The translations under genes were made by a program, and so were the position numbers. The notes under the pieces were generated by a model. That model searched no databases, was not told the DNA's origin, and saw nothing but the letters and a program-made list of their open reading frames with translations. From NCBI RefSeq assembly GCF_014204515.1, contig NZ_JACHLI010000004.1, positions 1 to 64,000 of the forward strand: a stretch of 64,000 nt of DNA, in the 5' to 3' direction. This document shows, in pieces, positions 52,061 to 61,523 of the stretch (position 1 is its first letter; every line of letters begins with the position of its first letter). This stretch comes from Pseudomonas nitroreducens (lineage in GTDB: Bacteria; Pseudomonadota; Gammaproteobacteria; Pseudomonadales; Pseudomonadaceae).

Positions 52061-55000
52061 ATGTACAAGGATGTTCAGCGCCTTTCCTGCTTACCAGGAG
52101 GCAAAGTCGCGATCATTGGCTCGGCCTGCCGTTTCCCCGGTCAGTCCGACTCCCCCGAGTTGTTCTTCGAGCAGTTGCTGGCCGGCCGCACCTGCGTCGG
52201 TCCGATTCCCGAAGCTCGCTGGGCCGTCGAGAAGTTCAGCAACACCCGCGAAGCCGCCGGCAAGTCCTACGTCACCCAGGGCCATTTCCTCGAAGGCTAT
52301 GACTTCCGCACCTTCGATGCGGACTTCTTCCGTCTTTCCCCCCGTGAGGTCGAGTTCCTCGACCCGCAGCAGCGCCTGCTGCTGGAGCTGGCGTGGGAAG
52401 CCATGGAAAGCGCCGGGCTGGATGTCGAGGCCCTGGCCGGTTCGCGCACCGGAGTATTCGTCGGCGGCTTCACCGTCGACCACCTGCTGAACCAGTTCGG
52501 CGTCGGCGCGCGCGACGAGATCGGTTCGCACAGTGCCGCCGGCGCGACCCTGACCATGCTCTCGAACCGCATCTCCTACGCCTTCGACTTCTGCGGCCCG
52601 AGCCTGTCCATCGATACCGCGTGTTCCTCGTCGCTGGTGGCGCTGGCCCAGGGCGTAACCGCGATCGCTGCCGGGCAGTGCGAGATGGCGCTGATCGGCG
52701 GCGCCAACTTCATGCTGCGTCCCGAATACAGCATCGCCATGTCCAAGGGCCGCTTCCTGGCCAAGGACGGGCGCTCCAAGAGCTTCGACGCCCGCGCCGA
52801 CGGTTATGGCCGTGGCGAAGGCGGCGGCATCGTGATCCTCAAGGACTACGCGGCGGCCCTGCGCGATGGCGATGACATCCTCGCCATCATCGAGGGTGCC
52901 GGCGTCAACCAGGACGGCCGCACCAGCGGCATCACCGTGCCCAACCCGCAGGCGCAGCGCGCGCTGATGGAAGACGTGCTGGCCGCCAGCGGTTGCTCGG
53001 CGGACGACGTCGACTACATCGAGGCCCACGGCACCGGCACCCCGGTCGGCGATCCCCGCGAAACCAGCGCCATCGCGCAGGTGTATGGGCGCGACGGGCA
53101 CTGTGTGGTCGGCTCGGTGAAAGCCAACATCGGCCACCTCGAAGCGGCCGCTGGCGTGGCCAGCGTGATCAAGTCGCTGATGATGCTGCGGCATAACCAG
53201 GTGCCGCCGGTGGCAGCCCTGGAGCAGGTCAACCCGAACATTCCCGCCGAGGTCAGCCTACCCCGCGAGGTCCTGCCCCTGGGCGACCCGCAGCAGGTCC
53301 GGCGCATCGCCATCAACTCCTTCGGCTACGGCGGCACCAACGCCCACGCGATCCTCGCCTCGGCTCCAGCTGCAGCGACTCCGGCCGCCGCCGCGCAGGC
53401 CTCCGAGGGCGAGTGCTGGCTGCCGCTGTCGGCCCGCGACGGGCAGGCGCTGCGCGAGCGCGCCGGCCAGTTGGCGCAGTTCCTGGAAGGCGACTCCAGC
53501 GCCTGCCTGAACGATGTCCTGTTCACCCTGGGCCATCGCCGCACCCATCTGGATCACCGCCTGCTGGTTCGCGGGCACACCCGTTCCGAGCTGGCCCAGG
53601 CCCTGCGCCAGGCGGCCCAGGGCGAGGACAGCCCGGCGCTGGTGCAGGGACGTCGACCGTTCAACAGTGATGGCCGGGTGGCCTTCGTCTATACCGGCAT
53701 GGGCCCGCAGTGGTGGGCCATGGGGCGCGAACTGCTGCGCGACAGCGCGGTGTTCCGCCAGACCCTGGAGCAGGCCGATGCAGCCTTCACCCGCATCGCC
53801 GGCTGGTCGATCCTGGAAGAAATGCAACGCGACGAGATGCACTCGCAGATCAAGCGTACCGAGTTCGCCCAGCCCGCCAACCTGATGATCCAGATGGGTC
53901 TGACGGCGATGCTCAAGGCCGAAGGTCTGGTCGCCGATGCGGTGATCGGCCACTCGGTGGGCGAAGTGGCTTCCGGCTGGGCGTCGGGCATGCTGTCGCT
54001 GGAAGACGCGCTGCTGGTCAGCCGCGAGCGCAGCCGCATCCAGGCCCTGACGGCCGGGACCGGCGGCATGCTGGCGCTCGGCCTTGCCGTGGAGGAAGCC
54101 GCCGAGCTGCTCGCGCCCTACGCTGAGCAGGTGTCGTTCGCCGCGATCAACTCGCCGGCGGCGGTCACCCTGGCGGGGGATCGTCCGGCGCTCGAACGCA
54201 TCCGCCTGGAAGCCGAGGCCCGCGGCGTCTTCGCCCGCGCTCTCGACGTCGAAGTGCCCTACCACAGCCCGCTGATGGAGCCGCTCAAGCCGTTGCTGCG
54301 TGAAGCGCTGGCCACGCTGCAGCCGCAAGCGCCGCAGCTGGACCTGTACTCCACGGTCAGCGGCGGCAGGCTCGGCCAGGAAGCGGGTGCACGTCGCTTC
54401 GACGCCGAGTATTGGTGCGACAACGTGCGCAACCCGGTGTTCTTCGCCGATGCCATCGGCGCGATGGTCGACGACGGCTACTCGCTGTTCGTCGAAATCG
54501 GCCCGCACCCGGTGCTGCGCCGTTCGCTGGAAGAGATCGGCACGGCGCGCGGCGTCGAGCTGCGCACGGTCGCCACCCTGTGGATGAACAAGCCGGAGAG
54601 CCCGGCGATCGCCCGCGCCTGCGCCGACATCTACACCCAGGGCGGCCTCGTCGACTGGGCGCTGCGTACGCCGCAGGGCCGCCAGGTGGACCTGCCCGCC
54701 TACCCGTGGCAGCGCCAGCTGCTCTGGCGCGAGAGCCATGATCAGCTGCGTGACCGTCTGCAGGTGCAGAGCGCGCCGCTCAATGCCGATGGCGAGCCGG
54801 CCGATCTCAACCTGCAGCGCCTCAACTACCTGTTCGACCACGTGGTCGACGGCACGCCGCTGATGCCGGCGGCCGGCTTCCTCGAAGCACTGTGCGAGGA
54901 AGGCCGCCGCCTGTGGCCGACCAGCCAGGGCCTGAGCCTGCGTGAGGTACGCATCCACCAGCCGCTGATCCTCGACCACGCCCGCGCCCTGCGCCTGGGG

Positions 55001-58000
55001 GTGGAAGTCGACGCGATGAGCCAGCGCGCCCGCCTGTTCTCGCGCAGCAACAACGAGAGTGGCGCGCCGCTGCTGCATGCCGAGGCTTCGCTGTTCCCGG
55101 CGGCAGGCCTGGCGCTGGCGCCGCGACTGCCTGTGGTGGAGGGGGAGGCGGTCGATGTGCTCGATCTCTACGCCGGCCTGAGCCGCCGCTCGCTGCAATA
55201 CGGGCCGGCGTTCCAGCCGATCCACGCGCTGCGCCGTGACCGTGGCGCCGGCCTGGCCGAAGCCCACCTGCAGCGCCCACGCACAGCCGGGGAGGCAGCT
55301 GGCGCTTATGTGCTGCACCCGTCGCTGCTCGACGGTTGCTTCCAGGTCGCCCTGACCCTGCTGTCCGAAACCGACGGCGCCTACCTGCCGGTCTCGATGC
55401 AGGCGCTGGACGTACAGGCATCCCTACCCGAAACCATCGTTTGCCGTGCGTCGCTGGCCAGCCGCAGCAGCGCGCAGATCGTCTGCGATTTCGAACTGCT
55501 CGATACCCAGGGCAACCTGCTGGTGCGCATCGACGGACTGCTGTGCCTCGCCTTGAACGGCGGCGTTCGCGGTGATACCTACCCGGCCGGCGATTACCAG
55601 CGCCAATGGCAGCCGCTGCCCGCCGAGCAGGCGCTGGCGGCACGGCCGCAACAGCTTCTGCTGGTCGCCGACCGCGCGGATGCGCTGGCCGAAACGCTGG
55701 TGGGCCTGGCGCGCAACCAGGGCCTGGCCGTGGAATTCTGCCAGTGGTCGCAGGTGGCGGAACACCCGTGCCTGGGCCAGGTGGACCGGGTCATCGGTCT
55801 GTCGCTTGCCGGCTGTGGCGGTGATGAAGACGTGACGGCCGAGCAGACGCTCGCGCACATGCTCGTCGCCGTCCAGGCGCTGGCAGCGCAAGGCCGTGCC
55901 ATTCCCCTGCGCATGCTGACGCGGCATGCCCATGCCTTGCATGACAACGAGCCGGTAGTGCCGGCACAGACGGCCATCGCCGGCTTCATGCGGGTGGTGC
56001 GCAACGAGTGCGCCAACCTGCAGCAGACCTCCATCGATATTGCCGAGATGGGCGAGGCGGTGATCATCCCGGCGCTGGTTGCTGCGGTGTTCGACGAAGC
56101 CATGGCCGAGCGCTGGGTGGATGAGATCGCCCTGCGCGACGGCCAGCGCTACGGCGCACGGCTGATCGAAAGCGGCACGCTGCAATCCGCCGGGCAGGTC
56201 CAGGCGATGGCGAGCCTGCCGCTGGAGCTGCTGCGGCGCGGTAATGCCTACGAAGCGCGGATGATCGGTTCGGCGGCGCTGGCGGAGGATGCCTACGAAA
56301 TCGAGGTCGAGCGCCTGGCCCTGGACATGGGCGGCGACGAGCAGCACCCGGTCGGGCTGGTGGGCACCGTCCTGCGTGCCGGGCGCCTGGCCAGTCGCTT
56401 TGCCGTGGGTGAGCGGGTCGTCGGCCTGGCGCCGCAGCGAATCGCCAGCGTGCTGCAGCTCAGCGAGCGCGAGGCGCTGCTGGAGCCGGCACCGAGCGGG
56501 CGGATTTCTCCGCTGGGGGTGACGGTCGAGGCACGGGTTGCCCAGCTGGCGCGCCACTGCGTCGCGCTACCCGGCTCACGCGCCATGGTCGTCCGTGGTC
56601 TGCTGGGCGATGCCCTGAGCCGCCGGCTGGAAGCGGCCGGTATGCAGGTTGAACGAGTCAGCGCCGACCTGGCGGACTGGTCGCGCGCAGCCGGCGACGG
56701 TGGCTTCCAGCTGATGGCCGGCCCTCTGCCGCAGTGGAGTCGCCTGACCGGCTTCTTCCCGCTGGCGGCGGGTGGCCAGTTGATCGACCTGGGCCGCGAT
56801 CCGGCGCCGCTGGTGGTGCCGACCCGCTGCAAGGGTCTGCTACGACTATGCAGCAACCTGGACGAACTGCTTGGCGATGCGCAGTACCGGCAGGCGCTGT
56901 GGGAAACCCTCGCGCCGCTGCCCCAGGCACCTGTCTTCGGCTTTGCCGACCTGCTGGGCGAGGAAGGCCCGGCACTGGGCATGGCGGATTGGGTCGAGCT
57001 GGAAGTGCAGGGCGACCCGCGCCTGTTCCCGGCCATCGCGGCCGATCGGCCGTCGCTGCGCCATGACGGCGTCTACCTGCTCAGTGGCGGTTTCGGTGGC
57101 CTGGGTGGCGCCGTGGCGCGCTGGCTGGCAGAACACGGTGCCGGGCATATCGCCCTGATCGGCCGCCGCGGCGAAGCCACGCCGGGAGCCCGTGAACTGC
57201 TGGCCGAGCTGCACGACCTGGGCGCCGAGGCGACAGCCCTGGCGGTGGACGTGGCCGATGCCGGCGCGGTATCCGCGCTGGTCGCCGGGCTCCATCGGCC
57301 CGAGCGTCCGCTGTGTGGCATCTATCACGCCGCCGGCGTGCTCGAAGACCATCTGCTGGCGCAGATGACGCCGCAGCAGCTGCGCCAGGTGATGCAGCCC
57401 AAGGCGCAGGGCGCCTGGGCACTGCATCGCGCGGTGGAAGAGCAGGGCATCGAGCTGGAGCAGTTCGTGCTCTTCTCGTCGATCGCCAGCCTGGTGGGCA
57501 ACAGCCGCCAGGGCAACTACTGCGCGGCCAACGGCTTCCTCGAAGGCCTGGCCGACGAGCGTCGGCGCCAGGGCAAGGCGGCCCTGTCCGTCAACTTCGG
57601 CGCCATCGCCGGGGTCGGCATGCTGGAAAGCGATGTGCGCATCGGCCAGCACCTGACCCAGATCGGCCTGCCGCCCCTGGCGGTGCCGATGGCCCTGCGC
57701 GGCCTGGGCCGTGCGCTGGTGCGTGGCCTGCGCCATGTGGCGATCTCCGAAGCGGCGGCCTGGGACCGCTGGGCTGCCTACGAAAGCGTCGGCGGCACCT
57801 GCGCCACCTTCGCCGAGCTGGTGGCGGCCTGCCGGGCCGCCCAGGGCCGTGACGGCTCGCTGGTGGAGCAGTTGCACGCGGCGTTGCGCGAGCTGCCGGA
57901 GAGCGAAGCACTGCCGATCCTGCGCGAGCTGATCAGCGCCGTGGTGGCCAGTGCGCTGAAGACCTCGCCGGAACGCCTGAGCAGTGACCAGACCTTCGAT

Positions 58001-58153
58001 TCCCTGGGCATGGATTCGCTCATGTCCACCGAGATCAAGCTGCAGCTGGAACAGAAGCTGGGGGTGGTCTTCTCGGTGATGGAACTGATGGGCATCACCA
58101 CCATTGCCAAGCTTGCCGAGCGCGCCTTGCTGCTCATCCAGACCTCCGCCTGA
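52061..58153 (+). CDS. Single-module type I polyketide synthase (KS-AT-DH-psiKR/ER-like-KR-ACP)
   Basis: The 2030-residue enzyme starts at ATG 52061 (MYKDVQRLSCLPGGKVAIIG). Ketosynthase: Cys188 in DTACSSS, His323 in EAHGTGTP, His359 in KANIGHLEAAAG. Acyltransferase: Ser632 in VIGHSVGEVASG; the specificity spot reads VPYHS, neither the usual HAFH nor YASH. Dehydratase: His927 in DHVVDGTPLMP and Asp1091 in LLDGCFQ. A structural half-KR and an enoylreductase-like region (about 1395-1665) follow; the latter lacks a GGVG NADPH motif. Ketoreductase: GGFGGLGG from 1676, Tyr1820 in GNYCAANG. ACP: Ser1986 in GMDSLMS. No loading module, methyltransferase or thioesterase is present. It probably works iteratively on an acyl starter, and release falls to the oxoamine synthase behind it. 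Confidence 0.94.
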   Translation: MYKDVQRLSCLPGGKVAIIGSACRFPGQSDSPELFFEQLLAGRTCVGPIPEARWAVEKFSNTREAAGKSYVTQGHFLEGYDFRTFDADFFRLSPREVEFLDPQQRLLLELAWEAMESAGLDVEALAGSRTGVFVGGFTVDHLLNQFGVGARDEIGSHSAAGATLTMLSNRISYAFDFCGPSLSIDTACSSSLVALAQGVTAIAAGQCEMALIGGANFMLRPEYSIAMSKGRFLAKDGRSKSFDARADGYGRGEGGGIVILKDYAAALRDGDDILAIIEGAGVNQDGRTSGITVPNPQAQRALMEDVLAASGCSADDVDYIEAHGTGTPVGDPRETSAIAQVYGRDGHCVVGSVKANIGHLEAAAGVASVIKSLMMLRHNQVPPVAALEQVNPNIPAEVSLPREVLPLGDPQQVRRIAINSFGYGGTNAHAILASAPAAATPAAAAQASEGECWLPLSARDGQALRERAGQLAQFLEGDSSACLNDVLFTLGHRRTHLDHRLLVRGHTRSELAQALRQAAQGEDSPALVQGRRPFNSDGRVAFVYTGMGPQWWAMGRELLRDSAVFRQTLEQADAAFTRIAGWSILEEMQRDEMHSQIKRTEFAQPANLMIQMGLTAMLKAEGLVADAVIGHSVGEVASGWASGMLSLEDALLVSRERSRIQALTAGTGGMLALGLAVEEAAELLAPYAEQVSFAAINSPAAVTLAGDRPALERIRLEAEARGVFARALDVEVPYHSPLMEPLKPLLREALATLQPQAPQLDLYSTVSGGRLGQEAGARRFDAEYWCDNVRNPVFFADAIGAMVDDGYSLFVEIGPHPVLRRSLEEIGTARGVELRTVATLWMNKPESPAIARACADIYTQGGLVDWALRTPQGRQVDLPAYPWQRQLLWRESHDQLRDRLQVQSAPLNADGEPADLNLQRLNYLFDHVVDGTPLMPAAGFLEALCEEGRRLWPTSQGLSLREVRIHQPLILDHARALRLGVEVDAMSQRARLFSRSNNESGAPLLHAEASLFPAAGLALAPRLPVVEGEAVDVLDLYAGLSRRSLQYGPAFQPIHALRRDRGAGLAEAHLQRPRTAGEAAGAYVLHPSLLDGCFQVALTLLSETDGAYLPVSMQALDVQASLPETIVCRASLASRSSAQIVCDFELLDTQGNLLVRIDGLLCLALNGGVRGDTYPAGDYQRQWQPLPAEQALAARPQQLLLVADRADALAETLVGLARNQGLAVEFCQWSQVAEHPCLGQVDRVIGLSLAGCGGDEDVTAEQTLAHMLVAVQALAAQGRAIPLRMLTRHAHALHDNEPVVPAQTAIAGFMRVVRNECANLQQTSIDIAEMGEAVIIPALVAAVFDEAMAERWVDEIALRDGQRYGARLIESGTLQSAGQVQAMASLPLELLRRGNAYEARMIGSAALAEDAYEIEVERLALDMGGDEQHPVGLVGTVLRAGRLASRFAVGERVVGLAPQRIASVLQLSEREALLEPAPSGRISPLGVTVEARVAQLARHCVALPGSRAMVVRGLLGDALSRRLEAAGMQVERVSADLADWSRAAGDGGFQLMAGPLPQWSRLTGFFPLAAGGQLIDLGRDPAPLVVPTRCKGLLRLCSNLDELLGDAQYRQALWETLAPLPQAPVFGFADLLGEEGPALGMADWVELEVQGDPRLFPAIAADRPSLRHDGVYLLSGGFGGLGGAVARWLAEHGAGHIALIGRRGEATPGARELLAELHDLGAEATALAVDVADAGAVSALVAGLHRPERPLCGIYHAAGVLEDHLLAQMTPQQLRQVMQPKAQGAWALHRAVEEQGIELEQFVLFSSIASLVGNSRQGNYCAANGFLEGLADERRRQGKAALSVNFGAIAGVGMLESDVRIGQHLTQIGLPPLAVPMALRGLGRALVRGLRHVAISEAAAWDRWAAYESVGGTCATFAELVAACRAAQGRDGSLVEQLHAALRELPESEALPILRELISAVVASALKTSPERLSSDQTFDSLGMDSLMSTEIKLQLEQKLGVVFSVMELMGITTIAKLAERALLLIQTSA

Positions 58154-58165
58154 GCGTGAACCGAT

Positions 58166-59467
58166 ATGCCTAATTCAATGAAGAAACTCGAAGAGCTGCT
58201 CGGACGCGTGCGTTCGAGCGTCACCTGCTCGCGCCATGAGGCGGCTGCGGTCGCACAGAGCGCGCCGACGCTTGCCGACTACCCCGAGCATGCCCTGCTG
58301 CAGAGCATGCAGAGCCTGTATCGGCACGACGGCGAGCTGACCAATCCGTACTTCCAGGCGCGCAGCGGCGAGCTGAGCGGGTCGCTGGAAATCGGCGGCA
58401 GCCAGTACACCAGCTTCTCCCACTACAACTACCTGGGCCTGGCCCAGGACCCGCGCGTCAAGCAGGCGGTGCACGACGCCGTCGAATGCTACGGCACCCA
58501 TGCCGGTGCGGCGCGCATGGTCGGTGGCGAGATCGAGCTGCATGCCCGCCTGGAAGCCGAGCTTGCCGAATTCACCGGTTTCGAGGCGACGGCGGTGTCC
58601 GTCGGCGGCTACAGCACCAACGTGGCCGCCATCGGCTACCTGCTCGATCAGCGCGACCTGATCATCCACGACGAGTACATGCACAACAGCGGCATCATGG
58701 GGGCGGTGTTGTCCGGGGCGCGTCGCCTGGCCTTCCCGCACAACGACATGGCGGCGCTGGAGCGCCTGCTGCGCGAGCATCGTTCCCACTACCGCCGCGC
58801 GCTGATCGTGGTGGAGGGGGCGTACAGCATGGACGGCGACCTGGTCGACCTGCCGCGCGTGGTGCAGCTCAAGCAGGCCCACGGTTGCTGGCTGATGGTC
58901 GACGAGGCGCATTCCTGCGGCACCGTCGGCGCCACCGGGCGCGGGGTCTGCGAGTACTTCGGCGTGGCCCCGGCGCAGATCGACCTGATGATGGGCACGC
59001 TGTCCAAGAGCTTTGCCAGCTGTGGTGGTTTCCTGGCCGGACGCCGCGAGCTGATCGACCTGCTGCGGCATTTCTGCCCCGGCCTGCTGCTCTACAGCAC
59101 CGGCATCAGTCCGGCGAACACCGCCGCGGCCCTGGCCGCGCTGCGCCTGATGCGTGCCGAGCCGGAACGCGTCGCGCGCCTGCAGGCCAACGCGCGCTAC
59201 TTCCGTGACCAGGCCATCGCCCGTGGCCTGGATTGCCGCACCGCAGTGCCGGGCGTCCCCATCGTGCCGCTGATGATCGACAACGACGGCGCGCTGAAGC
59301 TGATGTCGCGCCTCTACGAGAACGGCGTCATCGCCCACGCGGTGATGCACCCGGTGGTGCCGCGGGATGCCGCGCGCCTGCGTTGCTTCATCAGCGCGGA
59401 CCACGACGAAAGCATGATCCGCCGGACCCTCGACCTGATCGTCGAGCAGCTCGCTGCCGGCCATTGA
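58166..59467 (+). CDS. Alpha-oxoamine synthase (SPT/KBL/BioF-type PLP enzyme)
   Basis: The 433-residue PLP enzyme joins an acyl thioester to an amino acid with loss of CO2, giving an alpha-amino ketone. The PLP Lys281 lies in GTLSKSFASCGGF; DEAHSCGTVGATGRG holds the Asp and His that grip the cofactor; FSHYNYLGLAQDPRV and YGTHAGAARMVGGEIELH are typical of the family. A head of about 70 residues precedes the fold and may dock the PKS ACP. It begins 12 bases after the PKS gene, so the acyl-ACP is the natural substrate. The amino acid (Ser, Ala or Gly in known relatives) cannot be read off. Fungal Fum8 does this after the reducing PKS Fum1. Confidence 0.92.
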   Translation: MPNSMKKLEELLGRVRSSVTCSRHEAAAVAQSAPTLADYPEHALLQSMQSLYRHDGELTNPYFQARSGELSGSLEIGGSQYTSFSHYNYLGLAQDPRVKQAVHDAVECYGTHAGAARMVGGEIELHARLEAELAEFTGFEATAVSVGGYSTNVAAIGYLLDQRDLIIHDEYMHNSGIMGAVLSGARRLAFPHNDMAALERLLREHRSHYRRALIVVEGAYSMDGDLVDLPRVVQLKQAHGCWLMVDEAHSCGTVGATGRGVCEYFGVAPAQIDLMMGTLSKSFASCGGFLAGRRELIDLLRHFCPGLLLYSTGISPANTAAALAALRLMRAEPERVARLQANARYFRDQAIARGLDCRTAVPGVPIVPLMIDNDGALKLMSRLYENGVIAHAVMHPVVPRDAARLRCFISADHDESMIRRTLDLIVEQLAAGH

Positions 59468-59501
59468 ATCCCTCCCATTTTTCGCTGACCAGGAATTCCC
59501 C

Positions 59502-60302
59502 ATGATCTTCACTCCCTGCTCCCGTGCGCTCGCCGCGGCTCTGCTCGGCTGCCTGAGTTTCGCCAGCCAGGCGGACGACAACCACCAGCGTGGCGAGGAA
59601 ATCGCCCGCACCGTGGACAGCCATGACGCCGGCTTCGTCGACTATGTGGTCGACGGCAAGATGACCCTCAAGCGCCCCGGCGGCGCCACCGCCGAGCGCG
59701 TGTTCCAGATGAACACCCTGGAAGTCCGCAACGGCGGCGACAAGCGCATCGTGACCTTTTCCCAGCCGCGCGATCTGGCCGGCTTCGTCTCCCTGACCTT
59801 CGCCAACACCGCCGCTGCCGACGACCAGTGGATCTACCTGCCGGCCACCAAGCGCGTGAAGCGCCTGGCGGCCCGTGACAAGAGCGGTTCCTTCGCCGGC
59901 TCCGAGTTCTCCTACGAGGACATCTCCACCTGGGAGCTGGGCAACTACAGCTACGAATTCATCCAGGAAGAGTCCTGCGGTTCGCCCGCCACTACCTGCT
60001 ACACCCTGGCCAACCTGCCCAGGTACGAGTACTCGGGCTATTCGAAGCTGGTCGAAACCATCGACCCGCGCATCTGGCAACCGGTGCGCATCGTCTACTC
60101 CGACAAGAGCGGCCGCGAGCTGAAGAAGCTGGAGTTCTTCGACTACCAGCAGTACGGCAGGCACTGGCGCCCCTCGCGCATCCTGATGACCAACCTGCGT
60201 GATGGCGCCGAGTCCGAGATTGTCTGGAGCAACTATCGCTTCGGCACGGGCCTGAAGGCCGCGGACATGACCGACAGCCGCCTGAGTTCCTGGTCGCGAT
60301 GA
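59502..60302 (+). CDS. LolA-like periplasmic outer-membrane lipid/lipoprotein-sorting protein
   Basis: The 266-residue protein has a signal peptide (cleavage near SQA/DDNH) and the half-barrel pattern of the LolA-like sorting family: DYVVDGKMTLKRPGG, RVFQMNTLEVRNGGDKRIVT, DDQWIYLPATKRVKRLAARD, FAGSEFSYEDISTW and PVRIVYSDKSGRELKKLEFF. Such proteins are often coded next to MMPL transporters and may carry a hydrophobic cargo through the periplasm. ATG 59502 follows AGGAA. It overlaps the next gene by four bases. Confidence 0.88.
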   Translation: MIFTPCSRALAAALLGCLSFASQADDNHQRGEEIARTVDSHDAGFVDYVVDGKMTLKRPGGATAERVFQMNTLEVRNGGDKRIVTFSQPRDLAGFVSLTFANTAAADDQWIYLPATKRVKRLAARDKSGSFAGSEFSYEDISTWELGNYSYEFIQEESCGSPATTCYTLANLPRYEYSGYSKLVETIDPRIWQPVRIVYSDKSGRELKKLEFFDYQQYGRHWRPSRILMTNLRDGAESEIVWSNYRFGTGLKAADMTDSRLSSWSR

Positions 60303-61507
60303 TCGGTCCCTCGAAACGGCCCTTCGTGCTGGGCTGTTCCGCGTTGCTGATGCTGCTCGTCCACGACACCGCGTACGCCGATGTACGCGCCGTCGTTGGC
60401 GCGCAGCTGAGCTTCTACCGGAAGTCACCGCAGTATCCGCAGCAGAGCGACAAGCGTCTGCAGGGGGCCTACAACGCCAAGCTCAGCGCCGGCGGCAAGA
60501 CCGCGCAGGACCTGTTCTACGACCTGGAACTGTACGGCCGGCACAAGCCGCAGGCGGCCCACGCGAACACCGGCGACATCCGCCAGGCGACCCTGAGCCA
60601 CAACGGCGAGCGGGTCGAAGTGACGGCCGGTGTACTGGCCGAGACCTGGGGAACCCTGGAGGCCTACAACCCGGTCGACGTGATCAACCAGCGCGACCAG
60701 GAAGAGGACTTCCGCGGCAAGGTCAAGCTCGGGCAGCCGGGCGCCAAGGCCACGGTGCGGCTGGATGACGACACCCAGCTGACCCTCTACGGCACCACCT
60801 ATGCCCGCGAGCGACGCTATGCCGAAGGCGGCGAGCGCAACCAGCTGCTGCCGGTGGAAGTGCGCCACAGCAAGTTCGAGAACGGGCGCATGGCGCCCGA
60901 GCTGGCGGCGCGGCTGCAACATCGGGCCACGGAGAACCTCGACGTCGCTGCTTCCTACTTCGTCGGTCACTCCCGCGAACCGCTGCTGACGCCGGTGATC
61001 GGCGCCAGAGGGCTGGAAGGCCTGGATGCCTACTACGAGAAGATGCAGCAGGCCGCCTTCGAGGCGCAGTACGTGATCGGTGACAGCGTCCTCAAGGCCG
61101 AGGCGGCCCACCGCGCCGCCGAGTCCGATCAGTCCTGGGGCGGCGGCGTGGGCATGGAAACCACCTTCAGCAAGCTGCTGGGCAGCGTCGGCGACCTGAC
61201 CACCTACCTGGAGCTGTATGGCGACAACCGATCCGACAAGGCGCCGCTCACCCCCCTGGATCATGACCTCTACGCCGGCCTGCGCTATGCGCTCAACGAC
61301 CCGCGCGGAACCGTGATCGAGCTGCAGTTCACCCATGACCTGCGCTGGAAGTCCGAGCTGATCCAGCTCAACGCTTCCCAGCGAATCTTCGACGACTTCG
61401 TGATGACCTCGACCCTGCTGCTGCCGCAGCGCACCCAGGACGACCCGGCGCTCACCGGGCTGGCCCGCGATGCGCAACTGACCTTCGGCCTGAGCTGGTA
61501 CCGTTGA
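60299..61507 (+). CDS. Predicted outer-membrane beta-barrel protein of the export line (DUF1302-like)
   Basis: The 402-residue protein has a signal peptide ending HDTAYA and then alternating strands rich in Tyr, Leu and charged turns (VGAQLSFYRKSPQYPQQ, QLTLYGTTYARERRYA, LTTYLELYGDNRSDKA), closing with FGLSWYR, an aromatic C-terminal residue pattern of BAM-inserted barrels. It resembles the DUF1302-like partners of RND/MMPL exporters; the family is uncertain. Its ATGA overlap with the LolA-like gene and the position before the transporter suggest the outer-membrane end of one export path. Confidence 0.8.
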   Translation: MIGPSKRPFVLGCSALLMLLVHDTAYADVRAVVGAQLSFYRKSPQYPQQSDKRLQGAYNAKLSAGGKTAQDLFYDLELYGRHKPQAAHANTGDIRQATLSHNGERVEVTAGVLAETWGTLEAYNPVDVINQRDQEEDFRGKVKLGQPGAKATVRLDDDTQLTLYGTTYARERRYAEGGERNQLLPVEVRHSKFENGRMAPELAARLQHRATENLDVAASYFVGHSREPLLTPVIGARGLEGLDAYYEKMQQAAFEAQYVIGDSVLKAEAAHRAAESDQSWGGGVGMETTFSKLLGSVGDLTTYLELYGDNRSDKAPLTPLDHDLYAGLRYALNDPRGTVIELQFTHDLRWKSELIQLNASQRIFDDFVMTSTLLLPQRTQDDPALTGLARDAQLTFGLSWYR

Positions 61508-61523
61508 GGCGAGAAACCGACCT

